A DNA stretch of 42,461 nt from Sphingomonadales bacterium (lineage in GTDB: Bacteria > Pseudomonadota > Alphaproteobacteria > Sphingomonadales > Sphingomonadaceae): assembly GCA_013791705.1 (NCBI GenBank), contig VMTF01000115.1, forward strand, positions 1-42,461, given 5' to 3'. Numbering within the stretch: the stretch's first letter is position 1; each line of letters starts with the position of its first letter. Position numbers and translations under genes: made by a program. Below are positions 9,012-18,680 of this stretch, one piece after another. A model generated the notes under the pieces. That model did no database searches and had not been told where the DNA came from. It worked only from the letters and a program-made list of their open reading frames with translations.

Positions 9012-9729
9012 AAAGCGTCTCGATCCCCGCGAAGTCCGGATCGACCTCGCGGAACTTGCGGCGCAGGCGTTTGATGTGGCTGTCGATGGTGCGGTCGTCC
9101 ACGAAGATGTCGTCGCTATAGGCCGCGTCCATCAACTGGTTGCGACTCTTGACCACGCCGGGGCGACTCGCCAGCGCTTCCAGCAGCAGAAACTCGGTGA
9201 CGGTGAGCGCGACCGGCTTTTCGTCCCACGTGACGAGGTGGCGGGGCGGGTCCATCAGCAGGCGGCCGCGACGAACCAGGTGGGGCACGTCGTTGCCGTC
9301 GTCACTGTCGCCGGTTGGCCGGCGCAGTTCGGTCCGGCGCAGAATGGCTCGGATGCGGGCGATCAGCAGGAGCTGGCTGAACGGCTTGACGATATAGTCG
9401 TCGGCGCCGAGCGCGAGGCCAAGCGCCTCATCGGGCTCCTCGTCCTTCGAGGTGAGGAAGATCACCGGAAGGCTGGATTTCTCGCGCAGGCGTTGCAACA
9501 GTTCCAGCCCGTCCATGCTCGGCATCTTGATATCGAAGATCGCGAGGTCCGGCGGATTTTCGAGCAGCGCCTTCAGCGCGGTCTGGCCATCGGTATAGAC
9601 CCGCGTGGTGAAACCTTCGGCCTGAAGCGCGATTGAAACAGTCGTCAGGATGTTGCGATCGTCATCGACCAGCGCAATAACATGTTGCGCTGCTGCGGCA
9701 TCGGGGGACGGGTCGGAACTGGCGGCCAT
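8980..9729 (-). CDS. chvI: Response regulator ChvI (OmpR family)
   Basis: DNA-binding response regulator of 249 residues. The receiver domain has the acidic pair in VDDDRN, phospho-acceptor Asp66 in [12 protein letters not shown] and Lys115 in DYIVKPF. The C-terminal winged helix reads [15 protein letters not shown] ... [16 protein letters not shown] ... [11 protein letters not shown]. The ATG at 9729 gives a normal N-terminus; the open frame continues 20 codons upstream but without family character. It is divergent from pckA, and in Agrobacterium and Sinorhizobium ChvI is reported to activate pckA, so the arrangement suggests direct control. Confidence 0.93.
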   Translation of the reverse strand: MAASSDPSPDAAAAQHVIALVDDDRNILTTVSIALQAEGFTTRVYTDGQTALKALLENPPDLAIFDIKMPSMDGLELLQRLREKSSLPVIFLTSKDEEPDEALGLALGADDYIVKPFSQLLLIARIRAILRRTELRRPTGDSDDGNDVPHLVRRGRLLMDPPRHLVTWDEKPVALTVTEFLLLEALASRPGVVKSRNQLMDAAYSDDIFVDDRTIDSHIKRLRRKFREVDPDFAGIETLYGAGYSFAET

Positions 9730-9758
9730 GCTGGTGTCGGCTCTAGCGAGGAAACGCG

Positions 9759-9801
9759 TCCAGTCGCAAGCTGTCCCGCAGCGGAACATTTTGCGACTGG
9801 A
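9759..9801. promoter_or_regulatory. 11-bp inverted repeat upstream of chvI
   Basis: TCCAGTCGCAA at 9759-9769 is matched exactly by its reverse complement TTGCGACTGGA at 9791-9801, with centres 32 bp apart (about three helical turns). A smaller GCTG/CAGC stem lies inside at 9770-9782. The element sits 30 to 72 bases upstream of the chvI start in the chvI-pckA divergent region, where either a dimeric regulator site or a leader hairpin would be plausible. Autoregulation by ChvI is inference. Confidence 0.45.
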
Positions 9802-9858
9802 TTGATTCTAGACAAGGATTTGCCACAATGCGACGGTAGTTTTTTGGTTGCGCTGGTT

Positions 9859-9887
9859 TGACGGGGTGCTGCCGCTCGACTATGCGC
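9859..9887 (+). promoter_or_regulatory. Candidate pckA promoter
   Basis: TTGACG at 9859-9864 and TATGCG at 9882-9887 are separated by 17 bases, a sigma70-like spacing with a good -35 and a weak -10. It would give a leader of roughly 80 bases before the pckA start. Found by eye only; other starts in this 248-base divergent region are possible. Confidence 0.35.
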
Positions 9888-9977
9888 GGCCGCGACTCCA
9901 CAGCGTATCTGCGCATACCTATGCATCTGCCCGTTTCCGGGAATTGAGATGCTGACACCGTCCACAGGGAGACGACC

Positions 9978-11588
9978 TTGACCGCCGCTTCGCTTTCCTA
10001 TTCGCTCGAACGCCAGGGTATCTCGACGGGTGCGACGATCTTCGCCAATCTCGGCGTGCCGCAACTGGTCGAACATGCGGTCCGCAACGGCGAAGGCCTG
10101 CTCGCCAAGGATGGCCCGCTCGTGGTCGCCACCGGCAAGCATACGGGCCGCTCGGCCAAGGACAAGTTCATCGTTCGCGATGCCGAAACCGAAGACGCGG
10201 TGTGGTGGGGCAAGACCAACGTGCCGATGACGCCCGCGCACTTCGCCAATCTCAAGGCGGATTTCCTCACGGCGCTCGGCGGTAAGGACAAGCTCTATGT
10301 CGCCGACCTGTTCGGCGGTTCGCAGCCGGAAAACCGCGTGAATGTGCGCGTGATCAACGAGTTGGCGTGGCACAACCAGTTCATCCGCACCCTGTTGGTC
10401 CGCCCGAGTGCCGCACAACTCACCAGCTTCGTTCCGGAATACACGATCATCGACCTGCCGAGCTTCCGCGCCGATCCGGCGCGCCATGGCTCGCGCACCG
10501 AGACGGTGGTCGCGGTCAACTTCACCGAGAAACTGATCCTGATCGGCGGCACGTCCTATGCGGGCGAGATGAAGAAGTCGGTGTTCGGCATTCTTAACTA
10601 CCTGCTGCCGGTGAAGGGTGTGATGCCGATGCATTGCTCGGCCAACATCGGGGCCGATGGCCGGACGGCCGTGTTCTTCGGCCTTTCCGGCACCGGCAAG
10701 ACCACGCTTTCGGCAGACGCCAGCCGCACCCTGATCGGCGACGACGAGCATGGCTGGTCGGACACCGCCGTGTTCAATTTCGAGGGCGGCTGCTACGCCA
10801 AGATGATCCGGCTTTCGCCCGAAGCCGAGCCCGAAATCTTCGCGACCACGAAGCGGTTCGGCACCGTGCTTGAGAACGTGGTGATCGATCCCGTAACGCG
10901 CGAGCTCGATTTCGATGACGCATCGCTGGCCGAGAACAGCCGCGGTTCCTATCCGATCGACTTCATTCCCAACACGAGCGAGAAGAACCTCGGCCCGGTT
11001 CCGTCGAACATCATTTTCCTGACGGCCGACGCCTATGGCGTGCTGCCGCCGATCGCGCGTCTCTCTCCGGAACAGGCGATGTATCACTTCCTGTCCGGCT
11101 ACACCGCGCGCGTCGCGGGTACCGAGATCGGCGTGACCGAGCCCGAAGCCACGTTTTCGACCTGCTTCGGCGCACCGTTCATGCCGCGCCATCCGTCGAT
11201 CTATGGCAACCTGCTCAAGTCGCGGATTGCCAAGGGCGGCGTGAAGTGCTGGCTGGTCAACACCGGCTGGTCGGGCGGCAAGGCGACCATGCCGGGAATC
11301 AAGCGGATGCCGATCAAGGCGACCCGCGCGTTGCTCAACGCGGCGCTCGATGGCACGCTGAACCACGGCGAGTTCCGCGAAGATCCGTATTTCGGTTTCG
11401 AAGTCCCGGTCGCGGTGGCGGGTGTGGACAGCAAGCTGCTTGATCCGCGCGACGCCTGGGCCGATCCGGCCGACTACGAAAAGACTGCGCAAGCCCTGGC
11501 GCGCCAGTTCGTCGAGAACTTCGCGCAATTCGAAGACCACGTTGACGAAGGCGTTCGTCAGGCCGCTCCGATGGCCGTCGTCGCCTGA
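9978..11588 (+). CDS. pckA: Phosphoenolpyruvate carboxykinase (ATP)
   Basis: Converts oxaloacetate and ATP to PEP and CO2, the first step of gluconeogenesis. The 536-residue product has the ATP-type signature [13 protein letters not shown] (Walker A at about 235-243), the substrate region [12 protein letters not shown], the PEPCK motif [11 protein letters not shown] and [10 protein letters not shown]. The start is a TTG at 9978 with a good ribosome site (AGGGAGACGACC). It makes PEP, the phosphate donor of the PTS genes on the other side of the shared upstream region, so carbon state, PTS and ChvG/ChvI are linked here both physically and metabolically. Confidence 0.96.
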   Translation: MTAASLSYSLERQGISTGATIFANLGVPQLVEHAVRNGEGLLAKDGPLVVATGKHTGRSAKDKFIVRDAETEDAVWWGKTNVPMTPAHFANLKADFLTALGGKDKLYVADLFGGSQPENRVNVRVINELAWHNQFIRTLLVRPSAAQLTSFVPEYTIIDLPSFRADPARHGSRTETVVAVNFTEKLILIGGTSYAGEMKKSVFGILNYLLPVKGVMPMHCSANIGADGRTAVFFGLSGTGKTTLSADASRTLIGDDEHGWSDTAVFNFEGGCYAKMIRLSPEAEPEIFATTKRFGTVLENVVIDPVTRELDFDDASLAENSRGSYPIDFIPNTSEKNLGPVPSNIIFLTADAYGVLPPIARLSPEQAMYHFLSGYTARVAGTEIGVTEPEATFSTCFGAPFMPRHPSIYGNLLKSRIAKGGVKCWLVNTGWSGGKATMPGIKRMPIKATRALLNAALDGTLNHGEFREDPYFGFEVPVAVAGVDSKLLDPRDAWADPADYEKTAQALARQFVENFAQFEDHVDEGVRQAAPMAVVA

Positions 11589-11603
11589 TTGGCTGCGGCA
11601 CAG

Positions 11604-11631
11604 CTCCGGGGCCGTTACGCGAAACCCGGAG
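11604..11631 (+). promoter_or_regulatory. Stem-loop enclosing the ribosome site of the next gene
   Basis: CTCCGGG (11604-11610) pairs exactly with CCCGGAG (11625-11631). The 3' arm contains the GGAG that serves as ribosome site for the GTG start at 11638. It may be the pckA terminator or a structure that limits translation of the following gene. No T-tract follows. Confidence 0.45.
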
Positions 11632-11637
11632 TAGCCC

Positions 11638-12081
11638 GTGACCAGCCTGCCAATAAGAGTGTTTCCCTCCGCTGCGGCTGTGCGCCGCATCGGACTGGGC
11701 TTGCTCGATTGCACCCTGCCGCGTGCCCAATGGACGCATGAGGCGCATCTTGCAGCGTGTCTGTGGCTGCTCACCGAACGCCCTGACATGGTGCCCGAGC
11801 GCAATCTGCCGGACATCATCCGCCGCTACAACGTCAGTGCGGGCGACATTAATGACGATACGCAGGGCTATCATGAAACTTTGACGCAGCTCTATATTCG
11901 CGGCGTGCGCGGTTTTCTGGAAGTCTGCGGGCCATCCGCGCTGGCCGAGCGTGCGAACTTGCTGTTGACCAGCGAAATCGCTCCGCGTGATTGGCCGCTG
12001 TGGTTCTATACCCGCGAGTGCCTGTTCTCGGCGGCGGCGCGGCGCAACTGGATGGAGCCGGATCGCGCGGCGCTGTCTTGA
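11638..12081 (+). CDS. Conserved hypothetical protein (WTHEAHLAA motif)
   Basis: A 147-residue cytoplasmic protein with no signal peptide or membrane helix. It shows a pattern I recall from uncharacterised alphaproteobacterial proteins: LPRAQWTHEAHLAACLWLL near the N-terminus, then LPDIIRRYNVSAGDINDDTQGYHETLTQLYIR, rich in conserved Trp, His and aromatic residues. No catalytic family is recognised. The start is a GTG at 11638 with GGAG seven bases upstream. It lies 49 bases after pckA and could be co-transcribed with it unless the hairpin at 11604 ends the message. Confidence 0.72.
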   Translation: MTSLPIRVFPSAAAVRRIGLGLLDCTLPRAQWTHEAHLAACLWLLTERPDMVPERNLPDIIRRYNVSAGDINDDTQGYHETLTQLYIRGVRGFLEVCGPSALAERANLLLTSEIAPRDWPLWFYTRECLFSAAARRNWMEPDRAALS

Positions 12082-12164
12082 AACTGTAACCGACATTTTA
12101 CTTGCCTTGCCGACCGTCTGCGCTGAAACTTCGCGCGATCAAGGCAACCAAGGACGGAATCGCG

Positions 12165-12638
12165 ATGAGCATGTTGGACAGCATCCTGAGCCAGGTGACG
12201 CAGAACGTCGATGTGGCCAATCTGGCAACCAAAGTCGGGCTTGATCCGGCCACTGCCGAAAAGGCTATCGCCGCGCTTGGCGCCGCTCACCAGCAGCCGG
12301 GCGACACGGTCGAAACCGCCGCCGCGAAGACCGGGCTCGATTCCGGCATCCTCAGCCAGATTGTCGGCCATATCGGGGGTGAAGGTTCGCTGGGCCAGTT
12401 CGCCAGCCTTCTGCAGGGCCATCCGCAAGCGGCCAGCCTGCTCGGTATGCTGGACCGGGACGGTGACGGTAATCCCGTCAACGATATCCTGGGCATGCCA
12501 AGGGGCTGTTCGGGAAATCCTGAGCGCGTTTTCCGGCGCCTCGGCGGCCGTCAGGCTTGCAGACACGAAGCAGGCACGAAAAGGGGAAGCAGTGGTCTGA
12601 TCATTGCCTCCGCTTTTCGTTGCATGGCTGCGACGTAA
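12165..12638 (+). CDS. DUF937-like protein with an apparent C-terminal frameshift
   Basis: Starts at the ATG at 12165 (MSMLDSILSQVTQNVDVANL). The first 111 residues resemble small DUF937-type proteins, with repeated helix patterns and the near-terminal DRDGDGNPVNDILGM. After that Met codon (12495-12497) the reading frame becomes atypical. Moving back one base gives AKGLFGKS and a stop at 12521-12523, the usual kind of ending for this family. A single lost G in ATGGCC explains it; the intact protein would be about 119 residues. The tail to 12638 as sequenced is probably not natural coding sequence. Function of the family is unknown. Confidence 0.68.
   Translation: MSMLDSILSQVTQNVDVANLATKVGLDPATAEKAIAALGAAHQQPGDTVETAAAKTGLDSGILSQIVGHIGGEGSLGQFASLLQGHPQAASLLGMLDRDGDGNPVNDILGMPRGCSGNPERVFRRLGGRQACRHEAGTKRGSSGLIIASAFRCMAAT
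12576..12620. terminator. Imperfect 19-base stem-loop
   Basis: Arms at 12576-12594 and 12602-12620 pair at 17 of 19 positions, counting one G-U, around a 7-base loop. It lies 53 bases beyond the frameshift-corrected stop at 12523, between two plus-strand genes. Its position inside the as-sequenced reading frame is another reason to think the gene really ends at 12523. Confidence 0.5.
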
Positions 12639-12694
12639 AGGGCTGGCGGAGTCAACATTTTGCATCGCCGGCGATGGTCCGCTAGGAAGCCGTG

Positions 12695-12895
12695 ATGCTT
12701 GAAACCGCGCTCTCGCTCAGCATATTGATGATCTTCGCGCTGCCGGTCGGCGCTTACGTCTTGTGGCGGCGCGGCGGTTCACGGCGGCAGGTTGCGCTGA
12801 TGCTGGTGCTGGCGGCGGTGATGGCGGCCAATGTCGTGATCTGGCTGCTGCCGACCAGCGATGGCTCGACCTTGGCGCAAGCCCAGCCCGAGTGA
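12695..12895 (+). CDS. Small membrane protein, unknown function
   Basis: A 66-residue protein with two predicted membrane helices, LETALSLSILMIFALPVGAYVLW and VALMLVLAAVMAANVVIWLL, joined by a short basic loop RRGGSRRQ that should face the cytoplasm. The ATG at 12695 has AGGAAG about six bases upstream; a GTG immediately before (12692) is also possible. No family recognised. Confidence 0.65.
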   Translation: MLETALSLSILMIFALPVGAYVLWRRGGSRRQVALMLVLAAVMAANVVIWLLPTSDGSTLAQAQPE

Positions 12896-12902
12896 ACCAG
12901 GC

Positions 12903-12954
12903 CCGGGCCAATACGGGCCGCCAGCCGTGTGGCCCGCAGCGCGTATTGGCCCGG
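12903..12954. terminator. Bidirectional stem-loop between convergent genes
   Basis: CCGGGCCAATACG (12903-12915) pairs exactly with CGTATTGGCCCGG (12942-12954). An alternative GGGCC/GGCCC stem lies inside (12915-12919 and 12931-12935). It is centred between the stops of two convergent genes (12895 and 12970), the expected place for a shared terminator, though without T-tracts. Confidence 0.6.
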
Positions 12955-12969
12955 TTCAGGCTTTCTGGA

Positions 12970-13626
12970 TCAACGGATCTGACATTCCGGCGAGAGGCGG
13001 AAGTCGAGATATTTATCCACCGACAGCATCATGTCGTCGAGTTCGTGCTCGAAGAAGTGGTTGGCACGCGGAATCTCGTCGTGATGGATGGTGATGTGTT
13101 TCTGGGTGCGCAGCTTGTCGACCAGCTTCTGCACCGAGTTGGGCGTTACCACCGTATCGGCCGCGCCCTGCACGATGATGCCCGAGGCGGGGCACGGGGC
13201 CAGGAACGAGAAATCATACATGTTGGCCGGCGGGGCGACCGAGATGAAGCCGCGGATTTCCGGCCGGCGCATCAACAGTTGCATGCCGATGAGGGCGCCG
13301 AACGAATAGCCGCCGATCCACGTGGTCGATGCTTCCGGATGGATGGACTGCACCCAGTCAAGCGCGGCGGCGGCGTCGGAGAGTTCGCCGATGCCGTTGT
13401 CGAAGCTGCCCTGGCTGCGGCCCACGCCGCGGAAGTTGAAGCGCAAGGTGGCAAAGCCGCGGTTCACGAAGGTCCGGTAAAGCGACATCGTGATCCGGTC
13501 GTTCATGGTGCCGCCCGCCTGCGGGTGCGGATGCAGGATCATCGCGACCGGCGCGCGCGGACGGGCCGCCGGCTGGAAGCGGCCTTCAAGACGGCCTTCG
13601 GGACCGGGGAAAATAACGGCTGGCAT
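12970..13626 (-). CDS. Alpha/beta hydrolase
   Basis: A 218-residue serine hydrolase-fold protein without signal peptide. It contains ILHPHPQAGGTMND, then RFNFRGVGRSQGSFDNG (oxyanion-region motif), the nucleophile elbow GYSFG with Ser108, GAADTVV with a candidate acid, and a late His in ANHFFEHEL. It belongs to the short hydrolase group with the HPHP...GG.M motif; the substrate is unknown. It is divergent from the cysteine desulfurase operon, which suggests shared regulation but does not prove it. Confidence 0.85.
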   Translation of the reverse strand: MPAVIFPGPEGRLEGRFQPAARPRAPVAMILHPHPQAGGTMNDRITMSLYRTFVNRGFATLRFNFRGVGRSQGSFDNGIGELSDAAAALDWVQSIHPEASTTWIGGYSFGALIGMQLLMRRPEIRGFISVAPPANMYDFSFLAPCPASGIIVQGAADTVVTPNSVQKLVDKLRTQKHITIHHDEIPRANHFFEHELDDMMLSVDKYLDFRLSPECQIR

Positions 13627-13762
13627 TGTCTGGTTTTACCTGCTCGGGTTGTAGCCCCGGTCGCGGCGTCCTGCTGTTCAGGGAGCCGGATCGCATGGGG
13701 CTGTGAATAAGAAGAGAGCGCTATATAGAATTCGCTCGCCCGAAAGCAATGTTTTGACCCAA

Positions 13763-14815
13763 ATGACCGCGACCCCGCCCCAGGCGCAGATCTATCTCGA
13801 CCATGCCGCGACGACTCCGTTGCTCGGCACCGCGCGCGCAGCCTTGCTCGAAGGGTTCGCGGCCTGGGCCAACCCATCGAGTCCGCACCGCACCGGCCGC
13901 GCCGCGCGCGCGCTGCTGGAGGAGGCGCGGGCGCGGATAAAGGCGGCGCTCGGCTGGACCGGGGAAGTGATCTTCACCTCCGGCGCGAGCGAGGCGCTGG
14001 CGCTCGCCATCGCTTGCAGCAAGGTTCCCCTGGCGGCAGTCGCGGCGGCCGAGCATGAGGCTGTTCTGCGCCCGGCCGGCAGGGCGGCGCGGCTGCCGCT
14101 CAATCCCTTGGGTGAGGTCGATCCAGACGATGCGGCGCTGCCCGGCCTGGTCGCGGTTCAGCAGGTCAACAACGAAACCGGGGTGATCCAGCCACTGGCT
14201 GCGATAGCGGCGGCGGTGCGCGGCGCGGGCGGTGTGCTGCTGGCCGATTGCGCGCAAGGTGCGGGCAAGCTCGCCTTGCCGGACGCCGATCTGATCGCGC
14301 TGTCCGCCCACAAGTTTGGCGGACCGATCGGGATCGGCGCCTTGCTGGTGCGCGACTGGGCGCTGCTCGAACCAACCGGCGGGCAGGAGCGCGGCTATCG
14401 CGGGGGGACGGAAAACCTGCCCGGCGCGCTCGCCATGGCCGCAGCGCTGGAAACCGGGGCCGACTGGCTCGCCGCTGCGGCACGGCTGCGCGCAAACCTC
14501 GAAGCCGCGCTGGTCGCGGCCGGCGGCGAAGTGATCGGCGGTGGCTCCTCGCGTCTCGCCACCATCGGCGCGTATCGCATGCCGGGCATCTCGGCCGCCG
14601 CGCAACTGATCCGCTTCGACGGGCAGGGCATCGCGGTCTCGGCCGGCAGCGCCTGCTCGTCCGGCAGCCTCAAGACCAGTCATGTGCTGGGCGCGATGGG
14701 GCTCGATGGCAAGGCAGCCAGTGAAGTGATCCGCGTCTCGCTGGGCCGCGAGACCACAGGGGCGGAGATCGATCGTTTCATCGCGGCGTGGACGGCGATG
14801 GCGATGAAGGCATGA
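13763..14815 (+). CDS. Cysteine desulfurase (first of a tandem pair)
   Basis: PLP enzyme that takes sulfur from cysteine as a persulfide for Fe-S cluster or thiolated tRNA synthesis. Starting at the ATG at 13763 it has 350 residues: YLDHAATTPL at the N-terminus, AAEHEAVLR with the cofactor-stacking His, SAHKFGG with PLP Lys184, the active-site loop SAGSACSSG with Cys298, and a substrate-binding Arg in IRVSLGR. It is shorter than E. coli IscS (404). The frame is open upstream to a GTG at 13703, but the family-like sequence begins at MTATPPQ. It overlaps the next desulfurase by four bases (ATGA). Confidence 0.9.
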   Translation: MTATPPQAQIYLDHAATTPLLGTARAALLEGFAAWANPSSPHRTGRAARALLEEARARIKAALGWTGEVIFTSGASEALALAIACSKVPLAAVAAAEHEAVLRPAGRAARLPLNPLGEVDPDDAALPGLVAVQQVNNETGVIQPLAAIAAAVRGAGGVLLADCAQGAGKLALPDADLIALSAHKFGGPIGIGALLVRDWALLEPTGGQERGYRGGTENLPGALAMAAALETGADWLAAAARLRANLEAALVAAGGEVIGGGSSRLATIGAYRMPGISAAAQLIRFDGQGIAVSAGSACSSGSLKTSHVLGAMGLDGKAASEVIRVSLGRETTGAEIDRFIAAWTAMAMKA

Positions 14816-15888
14816 TCTATCTCGATTATCAAGCCACCACCCCGCTCGCGCCCGAGGCGCGCGAGGCCATGATGCCATGGCTGTCCGGACCGGAAGCGCC
14901 GGGATTTGCCAATCCGCACAGTCCGCACCGGTTTGGCCGCGCCGCCGCCGCTGCGGTCGAAGTGGCGCGCGATCAGGTCGCGGCGCTGTTGCCCGCCGGC
15001 GGACGGGTGATCTTTACCAGCGGCGCGACCGAGGCGCTCAACCTTGCGATCATCGGCTCCGGGGCCAGGCGGCTGGCCGTCTCGGGCATTGAACACGCGG
15101 CGGTGCTGGATACCGCGCGGTTCGTCGATCCGGGGCTGGCGATCCTGCCGGTCGGCCATGACGGACTGGTCGATCCCGAGGTGGAATGGCCGGACCGCAC
15201 GGATCTGGTCGCGGTGATGCAGGTCAACAACGAGATCGGCACGGTGCAGCCGGTGGACCGCCTAGGCGCACGGGCCCGGGCGGCGGGCGCGCTGTTCGTT
15301 TGCGATGCGGTTCAGGGCGCGGGCAAGCTCGCCCCGCCGCAGCAGGCCGACCTGATCGCGCTGTCCGCCCACAAGCTCCATGGCCCCAAGGGCATCGGCG
15401 CGTTGTGGGTGCGCGACGGCGTGGCCCTTGCGCCGCTGCTGCACGGTGGCGGACAGGAGGGGGGTCTGCGCTCGGGTACCTTGAGTCCCGCGCTATGCGC
15501 CGGATTCGGCGCCGCGGCGGCCCTGGCAAACGCGCGGATGGCCGAAGATTCCGCCCACGTCGAAGGCTTGTGGCAGGCGGCGCGTGTAACGCTGGCCGGC
15601 TTCACGCTTAACGGCAGCGCCGCCGCGCGATGGCACGGCAACCTCAATCTCGCCCGGGAGGGTCTTGATGTTGTCCGATTAATGTCGGATTTGCGTGATA
15701 TTGCCTTTTCTGCCGGGTCAGCCTGTGCGAGTGGTTCGGGCAGGCCAAGCCATGTGTTGCGCGCCATCGGCCGTTCGGATCGCGAGGCGCGGTCGGCGCT
15801 CAGGCTCGGCTTCGGGCGATACACGACCCCGGCGGAGTTGCGTGAAGCCGCGGAACGGATTGTCGCTGCGGCAGCGGCGCAGGAATAG
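14812..15888 (+). CDS. Cysteine desulfurase (second of a tandem pair)
   Basis: A paralogue of the preceding gene, 358 residues from the ATG at 14812, whose first bases overlap the previous stop (ATGA), so the two are translationally coupled. It begins MIYLDYQATTPLAPEAREAM. SAHKLHGPKGIGAL carries PLP Lys188, SAGSACASG carries the persulfide Cys305, IEHAAVLD the stacking His, and LRLGFGRYTT the substrate Arg. All catalytic residues are present in both copies, so neither looks degenerate. The pair may work as a heterodimer or on different acceptors. A ferredoxin gene follows 38 bases later. Confidence 0.9.
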   Translation: MIYLDYQATTPLAPEAREAMMPWLSGPEAPGFANPHSPHRFGRAAAAAVEVARDQVAALLPAGGRVIFTSGATEALNLAIIGSGARRLAVSGIEHAAVLDTARFVDPGLAILPVGHDGLVDPEVEWPDRTDLVAVMQVNNEIGTVQPVDRLGARARAAGALFVCDAVQGAGKLAPPQQADLIALSAHKLHGPKGIGALWVRDGVALAPLLHGGGQEGGLRSGTLSPALCAGFGAAAALANARMAEDSAHVEGLWQAARVTLAGFTLNGSAAARWHGNLNLAREGLDVVRLMSDLRDIAFSAGSACASGSGRPSHVLRAIGRSDREARSALRLGFGRYTTPAELREAAERIVAAAAAQE

Positions 15889-15926
15889 ACGAGGGCAAGC
15901 TTGAAGCATCAGGAGAACGCACGGCA

Positions 15927-16259
15927 ATGATAACGGTCTGCTTCATCACCAAGAAGGGCGAGAGGGTTACGGCGCAAGCGCAGCCGGGCGCGCGCCTGCT
16001 GGAGGTGGGGCAGGCTGCGGGCATGTCGCTGGAAGGGACGTGCGAAGGGCAGATGGCCTGCTCCACGTGCCATGTGATCGTCGCCGAGTAATGGTTCGAC
16101 AAGCTTGAGGCCGCCTCCGAGGACGAGGAGGACATGCTCGATCTTGCCGCCGGTGTCGGCCGCACCAGCCGCCTGTCGTGCCAGATCGAACTGACCGAAG
16201 CGCTCGATGGCCTTGAAGTGAGCATTCCGGTCGAGGCGCGGGACATGCAGCGCTGGTAA
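15927..16259 (+). pseudogene. 2Fe-2S ferredoxin gene interrupted by an in-frame TAA
   Basis: Translation from the ATG at 15927 gives an Isc/adrenodoxin-type ferredoxin with cluster ligands in GTCEGQMACSTCHVIV (Cys39, Cys45, Cys48). Codon 55 is TAA (16089-16091). The same frame then resumes perfectly with WFDKLEAASEDEEDMLDLAA and GRTSRLSCQIEL (fourth ligand Cys85) and ends at 16257-16259, a normal length of 110 codons. One change from TAC or TAT (Tyr) to TAA explains it. Both halves keep family sequence, so the lesion is recent, a sequence error, or read through. An AGGAGAACG ribosome site is present. A ferredoxin would supply electrons for Fe-S assembly with the desulfurases. Confidence 0.88.
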
Positions 16260-16357
16260 ACCTGCGGTTGAACCCGGGCGCGCCGCCGAAATGAACCGGG
16301 GATCACGCCGGATTGCGGAATTCCTTTCGGGTCGGCGCATTGCTAGGGCTGCCAGCC

Positions 16358-18646
<2,289 letters not shown>

Positions 18647-18680
18647 TCGCAAGTCACTGTTTCAAAAGCACTGGTGAGTA

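Noticed and set aside
9645..11819. Minus-strand open frame of 724 codons across pckA
   Set aside because: Antisense to the unmistakable pckA coding frame; Arg/His/Gly-rich composition typical of a shadow frame.
13716..13737. GAGCG/CGCTC inverted repeat upstream of the first cysteine desulfurase as an Fe-S regulator site
   Set aside because: Arms are only five bases and do not match an iron-responsive box that I can recognise.
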